Positions 1 to 13,200 of a DNA stretch of 64,000 bases are shown here, piece after piece. Position 1 is the stretch's first letter. Each line of letters starts with the position of its first letter. The position numbers were made by a program, and so were the translations under genes. The DNA lies in contig OY727100.1 of the NCBI GenBank assembly GCA_963402885.1, positions 21,547,665 to 21,611,664 on the forward strand, given 5' to 3'. The stretch comes from Antedon bifida (Eukaryota > Echinodermata > Crinoidea > Comatulida > Antedonidae). A model generated the notes under the pieces. It was not told the origin of the DNA, did not search any database, and saw only the letters and a program-made list of their open reading frames with translations.

Positions 1-1533
1 ATGAAGATAAACTAAAATATGAAAGCCATAACACTCAATTTACAAGATAAATTCTAACACAACACCATTCTGCTGAACATTGAGTCTAAACAAAAATATA
101 CAGTTATATTACTCGATGTTCGTTCTCAAACAAGAAATTTAAAACTAATAATAACTAATAGGTCTACAGGCGTCCTTGTCTTCCTGTCCCAATTCTACAA
201 TTTAGTTCCATATCTAAGAATTTGGTAACATTATTATTAAAGTTGTATCAGTATATTTTATTTACAATTAAACTATTCATATAATAATTCCTTAATTATT
301 ATACTTTAATTTACTTTATAAATGTACAAGCACGATTATCTGGTCAATTTAGATAATGATATAGTGATAGGTGGTGGTGGTAATATAATTATAGGCCTTA
401 CTAATAAATTAAAAAAAATGTACAGGATAATCCCAACTTTAAAACCACCGAGTTGATAAAAGCATATTTGTGGCATCGTCAAGCGAAATCAGACAGTCTC
501 CCCCAGATCAGACAGTAGAAGTAGCAATATCACAAATACTGAAACTACATAATCCCAGATTTAAAATATTGAAAAGAAATATCTTGATTCCATCTACTTA
601 ACGCCTTCCATAGATATCACAGTTTAAAGTTTTGGTTGTTAGAATTTTCTTTTTTTTTTATATCCGAGGACAATCAGTGTTTTGAGAATATTGGTAACAG
701 GAAAGTACAAACAAATAAGGTAGCTTTAGACAAATGGTATTCTAGCTGCATTATTGTATTTCAGTGAACCTTCGTTCATTTATGCCAAATTATTGAAAAC
801 AACCCTTTGGAATTCTGTTTGTGACGTACACCAGTGCATAGAATCAAAGAATAATTGTTTGCTAGTTTTACAGGGGATTCCCCTACACACAAAGCATGCA
901 GAAATGAGTCATTTCAGGGATCATCTAATCATTTTGTGTTGACACGAATTTCGAATGCCTATAAGTATAATTCAGGCGATTCTTTAACTTATTTTATTGT
1001 TGAAAAGAAAAATTATTGAATAGTGCGCGATCTAGCCTATCTAATGTCGGCAAAAAATGCCGTCCTTTGACACTAAAGACGGCAATTTGCCAGTAAATGG
1101 TAGTACCACGACTACTGGGCGTATAGTTCGGTCAATGGGTAGGCTTATACCTACACACAATTAGAACAGAATTCATTTTTTTGGTAAATAATTATCTCTA
1201 AAGAACTACAGTACCAGAACAAAATAGAGAAAAAAAATGTAGTTGGATTAATAATATACCGTACTCGGTTTTAAAATATCCAGCAAATATATGTACTTTT
1301 ACTAATGATTATTTGTTTGAATAAATTGTCCTGTACAACAAAATGAAGCATAAAGTGAATTATTTAATGCATGGTGGATAGTGCATAATAAGCGCGCCTA
1401 TCCGTATCAACAAGTTCGTGTAAGACCAAACTGTATCTCTTATTTTAACAAAGACATTGTCCTATTTCAATGCCCACATTCATTTGCTTGATAATACAGT
1501 ATATCATCATTTCGTGAAGGGTATAGGCTAATA
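1..1533. other. AT-rich intergenic DNA, no gene seen
   Basis: I see no convincing exon on either strand. The short open frames here have no splice context and no recognisable motif. The stretch ends at the left target-site copy of the inverted-repeat element that starts at 1534. Confidence 0.6.
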
Positions 1534-2038
1534 GGGAGGTTTCGCAACCTTACGAATACGATAACGAAAACGGATACGTCATACATTTGTGAAACTTTTG
1601 AGCTGATCCCCATTTCATATTCGTAAAGCGTATTCGTGTTGACGAATATCATATTCGTAACTACAAAACGAGTATAGTTTTTGATCTATTTCGCACATTT
1701 TGCATTTGAATCAGGAATGATTCATGATTATAATATAATTATAGATTTATTGAAAGTAATTTAATAAAGTAATTTACTAAAATGCCAAGTCAATTTTGAT
1801 AAATAGCAGTTTTTAAAGTCATCACTCGCTTTGATGTTACGCTAGGCCTAGGCAGCCAAGCACCAAGCAACACGTACCTGCGCTTCGCTCAAATTACTCC
1901 TTACCGCAGTCATATTTTGGACGCGCCTCAATATTTCGTTGCCATGCGAAACAGATTTTTTTATGGCTTACGAAAACGAATATGTGTGCGTGACGTATCC
2001 GTTTTCGTTATCGTATTCGTAAGATTGCGAAACCTCTC
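1534..2038. mobile_element. 505-bp non-autonomous DNA transposon with long terminal inverted repeats
   Basis: The left end (1534 to about 1580) and right end (about 1990-2038) are inverted copies of each other over about 50 bases, starting GGGAGGTTTCGCAA on the left and GAGAGGTTTCGCAA on the right strand. The five bases TAATA lie directly outside both ends (1529-1533 and 2039-2043), as expected for a target-site duplication. No transposase frame is visible inside. The interior carries extra short copies of the CGTATTCGT word. The superfamily is not assigned. Confidence 0.75.
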
Positions 2039-2139
2039 TAATACTGAGCCTTGTCATGCGTGAAACTATTGCATTACACTATGATTGCGTCACAACGTGT
2101 TCTATTTTTAGAAATGTCGTAAGAGCGACAGACTGTCAA

Positions 2140-2147
2140 TATATAAG
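2140..2147 (+). promoter_or_regulatory. Putative TATA box of the 2302-4358 gene
   Basis: TATATAAG lies about 155 bases upstream of the chosen ATG. A start site roughly 30 bases downstream would give a 5' leader of about 130 bases. The call rests only on the motif and its position. Confidence 0.4.
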
Positions 2148-2301
2148 CGAACTAACAGACAGCGCGTTGCACAACAAGACAAGGTACAATATAAACACAA
2201 TGTAATTCAAGCGGTAAAATAAAGAAAGTTGGTAGTAGAGAAATCTTTAAACATGACAATGACGAATATGACAGCTAATACGCAGCGACGAATAGCGATG
2301 A

Positions 2302-4358
2302 ATGAGAGGTGTTCCAGAGCGTACTCCTATCGCTTTTTTGAATACCGGCCTCCGTGGCCGAAGGAAGGTCTTTTGCAAAGTCGGATTCGTAAAAAATATC
2401 ACCACAAAAGAATCTCAACAAACCAAGGAAAGTATACGAAATACTACGTCTCCAAATAACATCTACATTGGGAAGAATTTTGGTGTTAAGCTATGCGACT
2501 ATTTTAAGTTTGCACGCGCAGTTGAGCATGATGGAGAGAGGGCGCTAGTCCAGTGCTCTTTCAACTGTTTTAGATCGTTCGCGTCTATGGAGTTGTCGTC
2601 CTCTGGAAAGAAGCTGGAGATGTGTCCAAATGCTGGCGGAAATTCGGTTGAATCTGAAGTTCTCAGGTAAGATAAATAACATGTATTATTAGTAATATTG
2701 CTCAACATGGTAATACAATGAGAGAACACCTGGGTCGTAGACTTTTTGATATTTTATATGTGATTTTATATTGATTTGTATTTTGTATGTATAATTGTAA
2801 CTATCTCTGCAGTGTATATAAGAGGAATTTCTGATGTATGTTTTTATATATTGGACCAAATAAAGAATAAAGAAAGAATAAACTTAAAATTTAATGGAGA
2901 AAAGTTAGTAATGTTTTACTATTTATAGATTTATTTTGGCACTGTACTGATGAAATAAATGTGGAACAAAATAAAATTTAAAAGAATTGCTTAGAAATAT
3001 TGTAATGAACATTTATATAATTCACTTTTTAATTGATGTTATGAACATGATTTATTGGGGAAAAAATAATAATTTTCTTTTTTTTTATCTATAGTTTTGA
3101 AATGTTACATCGCTGTTTTGGTGCCGAGCTTTTGAAGACCGAAATGGAAGTGGATTACTTCCCATCTGGTGGCGCTATCACTGACTACACATGCCGTCTG
3201 TTTGGTATCACATTGGGCGTGTCCGTTACCAGGGCGATGAAATACAAAGGCCAGTTTGACATAGAGGATGCCACGAGGCTACTGACAAAGAAACTAAATG
3301 GTATGAGTTTTTGACAACAAATAAATAATTTTATTTCTCACTTGGACGCAACGTAATGACGTAAGCGCAAGTGAGTTGACCATGAATCACGACAGTTCAC
3401 ATCGCGTCGTGATTGGCCACATTACTTGCGTTACGCTTACGTCATCTGGCTGCGGGAATCATGGACTTTTTCAAATACACACTACGCATCTCAGACAGGA
3501 GAAACCTATACTTGCATCTGATTGGTTAATTGTTTATGATTCAATACAAAACGCCTCTACACAAGAGAATCGTCATTTTTACAGTTTTAAAATTGTCTGC
3601 ATAAAGCTTGGTTCCTACTAGGACACAACGCAAGGACGTACGCGCAACGCAAGCGTGTTGACCAATGACAAGCGACATCGCGAATAATCCATCTCTTGTG
3701 ATTGGTCAACTCACTTGGTTCCCACTGGAGATGCAACACAACGACGTAACGCAACGTAAGGGATCTGACAAATCACAAACAATGGATTTATTCGACTGTC
3801 GCTTGTCAATTGGTCAACTCGTTTGCGTTGCGTCTACGTCCTTGCGTTGCGTTCTAGTGGGAACCAAGCTTCACGTTGCGTTACGTCCTTTTGTGTTGCG
3901 TCTCTAGTGGGAACCAAACATTAGTGAGAGCATTTATACGTATACAAATACTGTACAATACATTTTTGCTAAGTGCACACACACCCACAAAGGGTATCAA
4001 AATGACCGCAACGGATGGAGATATTTGAAATACGCCCTGAGACTATTCTCATAAGTGGTGTCATGGGACCCACGTAGAAATTATTACTATAGGTGGTGTA
4101 TTTCTTTCTTACTGTAGTCATTTTTAACAAATGTTTTTTTTCTTTACAGGGATATTAAATGCGACGCAGAACACGATGGAGGACTGGCATAAACAAGTGC
4201 TGCACGTCTGGGCACCGTCTCGCCATGTTGCCGATACCGTCCTGATAGCGTACGAGACGATCATACACGCTGACGTAAAAGCGAATACAGTTGTCATGGT
4301 AACTGTTACCGAAGTAACCAATCAGTATTGCTCAATGTTCGACAATCGAAAAAAGTGA
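2302..4358 (+). CDS. Conserved eukaryotic protein of unknown function, three exons, 259 aa
   Basis: Exons are 2302-2666, 3095-3300 and 4150-4358, with donors GTAAGA and GTATGA and acceptors ending TATAG and TTACAG. The frame is kept across both junctions. A stop codon directly precedes the ATG at 2302, which supports this start. The C-terminal half has the look of a conserved globular domain, with stretches such as EVDYFPSGGAITDY, GVSVTRAMKYKG and KQVLHVWAPSRHVADT. These give an impression of a family also present in protists and fungi, but I cannot name it and see no catalytic motif I trust. The N-terminus is basic and low in predicted structure. There is no signal peptide or membrane segment. 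Family A palindromes lie in intron 2, starting about 42 bases after its donor. Confidence 0.7.
3343..3466. repeat. Family A palindromic MITE
   Basis: Two arms rich in GCGCAAGT and TTACTTGCG words face each other around a centre near 3405. Each arm carries a CCAAT-like or ATTGGC word. It lies in intron 2 of the unnamed gene. Confidence 0.6.
3605..3919. repeat. Two fused family A palindromes
   Basis: The stretch begins AAGCTTGGTTCCTACTAGG and ends CTAGTGGGAACCAA, the two inverted ends of the family. An internal GGTTCCCACTGG near 3718 and a GTGGGAACCAAGCTT near 3858 show that copies are joined or nested. Confidence 0.7.
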
Positions 4359-4591
4359 ACAATAGGACAAAAATGATATGTTTGTATCATGCCATCTTAA
4401 TTTAACACTCTGTAATCAAATCCAAACGAAAATATATAAAGAGAGTGTTATTTATTTTAATGCAATATCTGTATTATAGTGTAAATTATTATTTTTTTAT
4501 AAATTGTATACGATAGGTGTATTGTTGTTTGTATAAATTGTAAAATATCTTTAAAATGTTCGTATATCAACAGTGTTTTTTTATATTTGTC

Positions 4592-4597
4592 AATAAA
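4592..4597 (+). terminator. Possible polyadenylation signal
   Basis: AATAAA lies 234 bases after the stop codon of the unnamed gene. The surrounding DNA is very AT-rich, so chance is a real possibility. Confidence 0.3.
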
Positions 4598-5455
4598 CAC
4601 TGTAGTAAATGATATTTTCTGTTTTTGATTTTGTCCAATAAAAAATGTACACTTATTAGACGAAGTCTTCAATATGATTATCGATAGGTATAGTCTGATA
4701 CGGAAGTGCATATGGAAACTATACGGTAGTTTTAAACGACATTGGAATGCAATACTTCATAATATAAAACATTACTGTAATAGATTTCCTATTATTTTCC
4801 TTTCCTAAACAAATATGTTTAAATTATGTTATGTTTAAAATTAAAACAAAAAGATGAGTTAAGACATCACCCATCTCATGAACATCTAGAAAGAGTGAAA
4901 AACGAATTCTGCTAAATTATAATAAATTTATAATAAATCAATAAATATAATAATTACATCTTACAAATTAAGAACATACTTCTAATTATAAATAATAATA
5001 AATAAATTTAAAGAAATCATAAATAATAATAGTCAGGCCGAGCACTCAAACCACAATGGATCTTAAGAGTAATATTAAACGGCAGTTATATAAGGAAGAC
5101 AGTCTTATAATAACTTACCAGTTATGCCTGACATTTGTATATTTTAAATAGCAATACAAAAAATAGACACTAAAAAAAATATTTAAATTTTACGATAATC
5201 AAATTAAAACGGAATCAGAATTCAAAAATATAAAAGTAGAATTACAAGAATGATCATATTTACCACATAAAGTTCACTAAATTATTAAAAATTTAAGAAA
5301 GTTTTGTTTTAACTCGGTTAAAACAAAACATAAATGTATTTACTGTAATTTATTACTATTACTAGTGTGTGTTTGGTGATAATTTAAACTCCGCACTAGA
5401 AATAATAATTATTAGAATAATTCATAAGGTTATCCATTAGAAAGGATTAAGAGGG
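4598..5455. other. AT-rich intergenic DNA, nothing recognised
   Basis: Long runs of A and T with no exon-like segment on either strand. The gap separates the two convergent genes at 2302-4358 (+) and 5637-7331 (-). Confidence 0.5.
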
Positions 5456-5607
5456 AGATAATCCTCAAATGAGGGAGATAATCCACAACTAGATGAAGAT
5501 AATCCGCAACTAGAAGAAGATAATCAACAACTAGATGAAGATAATCTGCAACTAGATGGAGATAATCTGCAACTAGAGGGAGATAATCCGCAACTAAGAT
5601 AATCCAA
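5456..5607. repeat. 21-bp minisatellite next to the EBAG9 3' end
   Basis: About seven units of 21 bases or slightly fewer, each close to AGATAATCCGCAACTAGATG, run without gaps. The array begins about 30 bases beyond the EBAG9 stop codon on the gene's 3' side, so it may lie in the 3' UTR. Most units hold TAATC or TAATCC. Confidence 0.85.
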
Positions 5608-5636
5608 TAACCTATTGCATCATAATATTTTAAGTT

Positions 5637-7331
5637 TCATTTTAATTTTACAGCTAATCTATTTCCTTCTCTACGTGATTCTCTCTGCATTTCTTTTTCA
5701 GTTTTTCTTCGCTGATGCTCCGCTATTCTTTGTTCTCGTTCTGCTTGTTTTTGCTGTCTTAAGACCTGGTCGGCCTCCCATAATAAATCATTGCTAGACT
5801 CCTCATCCCAGGCATTTTCATTGCTATCGTCCCAATTTGACAACTCAGGCTAAAAATATGGACATATTAATTAATGTTGACAATATCTTATCGTTAATTT
5901 GTCTTCTGAATAAAAATCGTTGCGCACAAAAATTATTGAAAAATTAGTTAGTGTTAACAAATTACATGCTATCCTTCAATTTCCAGAGTCCAGGGTTCAA
6001 GTCCTTGGGTGTGTACCAGGGTTTTACACAAACACACAACATAAACCTTTTAAGGGGACATTTTCAGGACCTATAAAAGTGTCCACATAATGGGGTATCC
6101 ACTGAATAGGGTTTGCAGTTGTGTTGTTACACTATTGTATTATATTTGCAGAAAAGTTTCCCTTTTAATAGGGGTGTCCCAACGGAGAGGTTCTACTGTA
6201 TTCCGTGAAACTTATAATAAGCTGTGTTTCCGAGATTCTCCCTTTCCATTCTTTTGTTATGTACTACAATTATTTATGTATGTTTGTGAATGGAAATAAA
6301 GACAGAAAGGAAAGGAACTTACATTTTCTGGCATTATCACCGATGCATTAACAGCCAGTCGACTGGAAAGAGAACTATGATTTGTCGGTGCTGGTACATT
6401 CTGGTCAACCATTTTCTTACGAATAACTTTCTTTAATATGAAAAATAAATATCATTAGTCATAAATTGTAAAACAGTTTATCGTTTCTGGACATATGACA
6501 CTACTGTAATAATTACAAAAATGATAATTGTAAAAAATGTTATGTCTGACATTGGCGGGTCCATAGTTTTTGAAATTGGGGCAAATGAAAAAGTCCTAAA
6601 AATGATAGGTGGGATTTAGAACTTACAGGTTTTTTAAAAGATGGCACCATATCGGAAAAATAATCCATTTCAGGTTCTTGTTGATCCTGATTTGCTGGTA
6701 TTTGATTGGTCGGATCAATCTTGATGCTGATTGGTGCGCCATCTCCCCAATCATCCCAATCTAATTCATTCTGAAAGAATAAAAGCATCTACAGTTAACA
6801 AGGTAATCAATTGATATAATATAATACCATTTAAAAACATAATGAGGACCCCTGCTATGTCATTTTTTGGTTTTGTTTTGTTCTATATTTAGGCAAAATG
6901 CCAAGGATAACCATAAGCGAATTCATTCACTATCCTTCTTAAAGGTGGCAATCCTGTTCACAAGACAAACATATACACAAGATGCTCTACATAAACAAAG
7001 TATTTGGGAGTGGAGTTTGAAAAAATCCTGACACTGCCAGTACTTGAACCAAGACCCTTGGATTGGTAGCCAAGCTTTCATAACTGCTAAGCCAATAGTA
7101 ATTTTAGGATATTGAGTTGATCTTGTGTTTTGTTTTAGGACATACAGACAAACTTACTTCTGCATTACCACTGGATGACACTGGCAACCTTGAATCGCCA
7201 TTGATTGTAATTGCTGAATCACTATTTGTTCGTTTGTGGCCTTTTACAAAACACATGGCCCTTTTTAGCAGTGATATTAAAAAGGTAAAACAGCAGCATA
7301 GTTTACTCAAATTTAATTGCACTATTTTCAT
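5637..7331 (-). CDS. EBAG9: Receptor-binding cancer antigen expressed on SiSo cells (RCAS1) homologue
   Basis: Coding exons, read on the minus strand, are 7331-7158, 6770-6627, 6430-6323 and 5849-5637, all joined in phase 0. They encode 212 aa, against 213 in human. Residues 1-30 hold a hydrophobic segment with the cysteine cluster LCCCF followed by LLKRAMC, matching the membrane-anchoring N-terminus. The second exon holds WDDWGDGAPISIKI and YFSDMVPSF, equivalent to the human WTSWDEDAPTSVKI and YFKDMTPTI regions. The last exon begins PELSNWDDSNENAW and runs into a charged helix (ADQVLRQQKQAEREQR), the family's C-terminal coiled coil. In vertebrates the protein acts at the Golgi and in regulated vesicle secretion. 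An acceptor 17 bases before the ATG implies a 5' UTR intron. The match is colinear over the full length. Confidence 0.93.
5975..6192 (+). repeat. tRNA-like SINE piece followed by family C repeat
   Basis: GGGTTCAAGTCC near 5993 resembles a tRNA B box. From about 6046 the sequence changes to GGGGACA units with inverted GGTGTCCC near 6172, the hallmark of family C. It lies in EBAG9 intron 3. Confidence 0.5.
7028..7101 (-). repeat. tRNA-derived SINE head, minus strand
   Basis: On the minus strand an A-box-like TGGCTTAGCAG is followed about 45 bases later by the B-box-like GGTTCAAGTAC. No clean cloverleaf forms, so this is a SINE head rather than a tRNA gene. It lies in EBAG9 intron 1, just beyond the first coding exon's donor. 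Confidence 0.45.
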
Positions 7332-10220
7332 CTTGGAAGCTGCTTCAACCTGTTGATGACAATTACATTTATTAACATAAAAACAATATGTTACACTTAT
7401 AAATTAGGCTAATTTATTTTGTTTAAAATACAGAATTACAGTATGTTACATATGATATATGAATAAATATTAGGCCTACCCTATATAGTATATAATAATA
7501 GGCTATATAAAACATAACATATTCTTGTATTGTAAGATGATAATAAAATAATAGTCTTTTAGCCTATCTAGCTAGACCGCGGCGTAGTAGTTATTAGTAG
7601 TAGGTTACTAGTAATGTATCATGGATGTGCCGGCTACTTCCATCCATTCATCATGGATGTATCATTCCTACCACAAACTATTAATTAAACTACAGCAGCC
7701 ACAGTAGAGAAAGAGACAGGCCTATTCTAGAGAGAGGCCTACTACTAACTAGTGAGTACTTCTACTCGGGCCTAGCATGCTGCATAAGGCCTAGGCTAGG
7801 TACCTGCAACTTATGGTGACACGCCCCTTTTTGATGTCGCCAAAAAAGTGTGACCTGATATTCAGATCGCGCTGAAGGTCCTTTTTAAAAAAAATCTTTA
7901 AAATTACTTCTGGTTGGATAATGATGACATTATTGGTACCAAAATGTCAACAGGGAGTTGTTCTACTGCTGGGAATTTTTTTTTTCTTTTTTCTGATGTT
8001 TATTTCATGAGTTACAACGATTCAAAAATATACCTCATCAAAACACGTCTTTTTTTCATAAAAAGTGAGTTAGTCCATTATTTTCATGTTTCAGTCCATA
8101 TACTACATGCTATTACGATTATTTTGACATAAGTTTTGTGTATATTGATAGATGTTACAATGGAATTTTTAGATGTTGAAATTTTGTATTTTTCCACATG
8201 TTTACCTAGGCCTAGCATAGCATAGGATGTAGTGTTACGCAGGGATGTATCTCCCTGGTTAAAGAATAGGCCTTTGACGGTCTATGTCGACTCCTTTGTA
8301 TACATAATATTCACTCTAAATCACTCTAAATATGTTTTAAAAAGTAGGAAATAAAATAAAACAATGTTTGATTTATAACATTCAATTATGTTTTGGTACT
8401 AAAGTTGTTAGAATACAGCGATTTTAAAAGATTGCAAATAAATATTTTTTATTAATAACAATAACCCGTATGAATATTAGTACGCTAGGTTGTCAGTTTA
8501 CAATGCGGCCAATCAGAGTGCGTGTTTTTACCCAAGCTGGTGTAGATTTGGGTGTGCAAGTATAGTATGTTTGTGAATATCAATTCGACTGAAAGACAAT
8601 TTGTAATAATTGTCAGAGGGTAGGGAAAAAGTTGTTATAACGTAAATGGGTTTGGTTGTTGTTGAGAAGAGGTAGATTCATGTTTGGAAAAATAATAAAT
8701 TTAAATAATAATTTTCAAACAATTTTTAAGAATATTGCACTTCATTGCCACACTTTTTTTTTCTTATGCATTGAAATGCCTATACTGATTTTTTATGAAA
8801 AAAAAACATTAAAAAAATTATAAAAAATTACCATGTTGACGAATTTTAATTATTTTTGTGTTATTAAATTTCTATTTTTTTTCTTCATTTTTTGATGTAT
8901 GACTCGATCTGTTTCAATAAGTTTGAATTTTCATGTTAGGTACCTACCTAGGCCCCTACCTAGACTAGTGACAAGTGTAGCCTAAATAGGCTAGTGTACT
9001 ATATGGCCTAGCCCCACTACTAGCTAGGCTAGATTGATTCAAAATATAATAACTGTTGGCGTAATAATGATACTTACTTAGAGAGGGCCTAGGCCTACTA
9101 CTTGCCTGGCTGGCTAGAACTGACCAGAGAGTAAAGTGACCTGGTTATTCGTCGTAAGTAAACAATTTTAAGTATACCTAAAGCACAGTATAAATTGCTA
9201 CTCTAGTAGGAAAGCTTGGCCTGAATTGGGACTGCTGCTCATGTGGTGCATGTCTAGAAGCCTTCGTTCGGCGGGCGGTACGGTTCGGAAAGCAATGATG
9301 GGTCGAGCGGATAATAGTAGTCGAGCGAATTTTATGTGACACGATCTTTAAAAGGTGTATGGAACGCAATAGGCGCCTTCCATAAACAAATTTACACAAT
9401 GTTTACGTTTTGCCATATTTGATTGGTTGAGTACGCATACTTTAGTAGTAATCGTTTGTTGGGACGAAGAAGCGAATTTTCAAAAACATTTTTCATTCTA
9501 AATAATGAACCTAACCTCTAAATATAAATATCTCTCAATAAGTAACCATTTCGATGCGTTTCGAACTCGCCAACTTTTTTCAGAAAACCGCGGACCGGGA
9601 GACAAAATACAGGAGTTTTTACAAATGTACATACTTTTTTTTCATTCATAATAACATTTATTCTTTTCTCTATCAAAGTAAACGAAATAACAATTTAAAT
9701 ATAAATAATTAAGAGGTAAAACCCAGGAAGTAATAACATGTGAAGGTCTCCCTCCAAAAAAACTTGTGACGGGTAATCATATTGAACAAACAGAAACAAA
9801 ACAGGACAGACAGACAAGTAAAGCAAAACAATGACAAGGTAATAATAATAAAATATTATGGAAGCACAGAAAAGCAGAATAAATATGTTCTTTTGAAATT
9901 TTTATTAGTTATTTATGGAGTAGAATTTGTTTAGGTTTAAAAAGAAAACAAAATATTTTTTTAAGGTGCCATTTTAATTTCGTCGTGGAGATCATTAAAT
10001 AATTTGGTGCCGCTATAACAGATATTATGTTGCATTAATGTTAATTTGGTAAGGGGAGGGTGGAGGTTACAGGAGGATCTAGTTTTATGGGTATGAATAC
10101 TATTATTTTTTATAAAATATGTTTTAGACTGTATTGCTATGAGATTAACACAACATATTGTAGTTAATTTCACCAAAATATAATTTCATATAGAAAAGAT
10201 GCATAGTAAAATATTTAGGC
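7332..10220. other. Intergenic region holding the EBAG9 5' end
   Basis: The EBAG9 leader continues from 7331 to an acceptor at about 7349. A possible 5' UTR exon ends at a GTACCT donor near 7803 (minus strand), in a locally richer stretch with many TAGGCCT words. Beyond it I see only AT-rich DNA and low-complexity runs up to the MOXD1-like stop codon at 10221. No further exon is supported. Confidence 0.4.
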
Positions 10221-13200
10221 CTAGAGTGTTAGCAACCATGACACTATGAGTATCAACGCTATGGTAGATGCTGCCGCCCTCAATGTCACGCTACTACTCG
10301 GCGAGTTGTTTGACTTGCATACATCGTTGGTATCTTCCATCCGGTCGTTCTCACTGAACCACACGGGGAATTCCTCGGGATATGGAACACCCTGAAGTAA
10401 TGAAAAACATAATTATCTAAATATGAATATTAATTTTATCGTTTTTTTTGTGTGTGTGTATTTTCGGGTTTACCGCTGTCGCACACAACGCATTTATTCT
10501 AGTTTGTATTTCGTTTTTTTTTTCATAAAAAAAAACATTATATTGTCCCATTTTTCAGAATAAATGTATCGGATCAATATTCTTCTCAAGCGTTTACTTT
10601 CTAAGATTGTTGTCCCTCTTAATTTGGTTAAATTTAACTGTTAATCGGCCTTGTGCGAAAGGGTCATAAGAGGATAGGTAGGTAGGTAAGAGGTAAGTAG
10701 GTAGGTAGGTAGGTAGGAATGGTAGGTAGGTAGGCATAGGTAACTGTTATTTTGATTATCATTATTGAGAAATTAAATAAAAATGAATTAGCTTTGGTTT
10801 GATTTATTTATGCCTACTTACGTCTACTTGTTCAAAGTCCGTATCTACGCAAATGTCGAGCCGTTTTCCCTTGTATGAAACCTCATACAAGCCTCGCCTC
10901 AACGTCTCTGGGTCGACAGAAGAAGCTAGCATGTCAAGGCAAGCTTTAATCTCACATGATCTATTCAGAGATGCAAGTCAATCAAGGTTTTTTTATTAAT
11001 TGATGTAGATAATAATAATAATATCCTAGATCCTCTCTAAGCGAGAGTTGGATTCGAACCTTGATCTCACGATCAGTAGTCGAACGTCCAACACATTGCG
11101 CCACACACCCTTACATTATAAGATAACTTATTGTTGGGACCAATTCTAAGCCAATAATCTATTTCTTTACCTACCCAGCTGGTATGTTGAATGCTTCGAA
11201 GTAGGCCTGTAAGCTTGGATTTGAAAGGCAGGAACCAGCAAGAGTTTGCCTTGGATAATAAAGGAGGTACGCTAAACACATCTCACTTTTTGTACTTCCA
11301 CCGCCCTATAAACAGAAAACACGATTCTGTGTTTTATGAAAACAATATTTTATCAATTAAAGCACGATAAAATGCATACGATTTATTTTTCTTATTGATC
11401 ATGACGTCATTTTTATTGGAATTTTATTCTTCGAAGATGTTCTAGTTTCCTTTGTTTGGTGTAGGAAATATGTTTATGTATGTATGTATCATTTCGTTAT
11501 CGTCTAGATCTATAGGCATCTTAAGCGGCTTACTGTTGTAATAGTAGTTCTACCCACTGTGTTATACGTACACGTCACAACTAAGTCATCACCCTATATA
11601 AAAGAAGAACAAAAGAAATAGGCCATAAAAAGATTACTTCGATATACACATTGTCATACACTATAGTAGATGTATTTATTTTTATCAGAAGTAACGCGAG
11701 ACACTGCAACAATAGCCCGCAAAAAATGCCAATACACAAAGATGAGCTCCTACCACCGGTACCTATACATAGCAGTGTCTCACATCCTGCTATCCTGTGT
11801 GCGCCAAAGATTAACATAGATTCTTTATTTTCATGAGCTTACCGTTTTCAGCTTACCGTTACCGCTCGTCTGTGTAAAATTGGCCTTATTCACCAATGAG
11901 ACACTAATTAAGCAAGATATTTTATTTAAGTTTTCACGACGCGCATTTCTACTACGCACCTCAAGTCAACGCATACTCATAGCGTGTTCAGGATGTTTTA
12001 CTTGAAAAGCGCCCCGTAGTCTACTATTTGCGCGTCGTAAAAATGAACGGTCGATAGCATATGGATATTGTTTTGGGATTTTAAGTGTGTTTCCTGCATG
12101 AACCTAGTGTAGAATAAAATGGTAAAAACGGCGGGATGATTTTAATTCCATCCGGATTATACTACGGATCCGCCTGAACATCTATCGTTTAAGCGTGGTT
12201 TCTCTCCTAAATCGTGGTTCCCATTAGCGACGTAATGCAACGCATAGCAACGACGTAGTGACGCAAAGTGCTGTATTGCGTAATCACAAGTGGGAACTGA
12301 CAACGCAACATTGCTACAAACATCGCAGGTTTGATTTCACGCAGGTGGGGGCAAACAAAATTATTTTAAGGCCATTTTGTTATGTTGCGTTGCGTTACGT
12401 TGCGTCGCCAGTGGGAACCAAGCTTAAAGACGCAACGCAAGGATGTCACGCAATGCAAGCGAGTTGACCAGTGACAAGCCACTGTTGGAATCATCCATCT
12501 ATTGCGTCTCTATAGTGGGAATCAACCTCTAACTAGAAATTCTTACAGCTTTAATAATCTTCTCAGGTTTTAAGTATCTGTTCTCCTGAAGGTTGAAGTC
12601 ATAGTTGTCGTCTATTGCCAAATCAGCAATCAACTTTCCATCTCGATACTGCTGAAGACTGATTTTCCGGGCTAAGAACGCAAACAAAACAAACGAGTTT
12701 AGTTCTGGTTTTGAATCAGTTAAGCTGAATCAGATGAGCCTTTTCGGGTCGGTAAGGACGAACGTTAAATCCACCAAAAGTACTATATTGTTGAAGACTG
12801 ATTTGCCGGGCTAAGAACGCAAAAAAAAAAAAGTACACTTGGATTATACGCATGCGCAGAATAATATTCACCACATTCACATCTTGTTTTGTTTCATGGA
12901 ACGAAAGACACAGCGCCGTGTTGTGAAATAATGGAAAATTATATAAAGAGTTTTGTTCCGCAAACGGACAAGTATGAATGTAGCGTTAATCACTATCCTT
13001 CCTTCCCGAAAGCTCATTACTTAAAATACTGTAATATACTCGGATTTTAAAACACAAAGCACAAGTTTTACGTTAGGCCTACTTTGCCTACGTTTTTACC
13101 TTTTACTGCACTGAAACAGATCACCATTACAGTGTACCAAATGTGATATGATAACATACCTGCAATATGACTGTGAAGCATTACCAACATTAATTTGATG

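Noticed and set aside
2229..2459. Short plus-strand frame overlapping the unnamed gene's first exon
   Set aside because: It is in another frame and leads to no splice-compatible continuation, whereas the 2302 frame joins two further exons.
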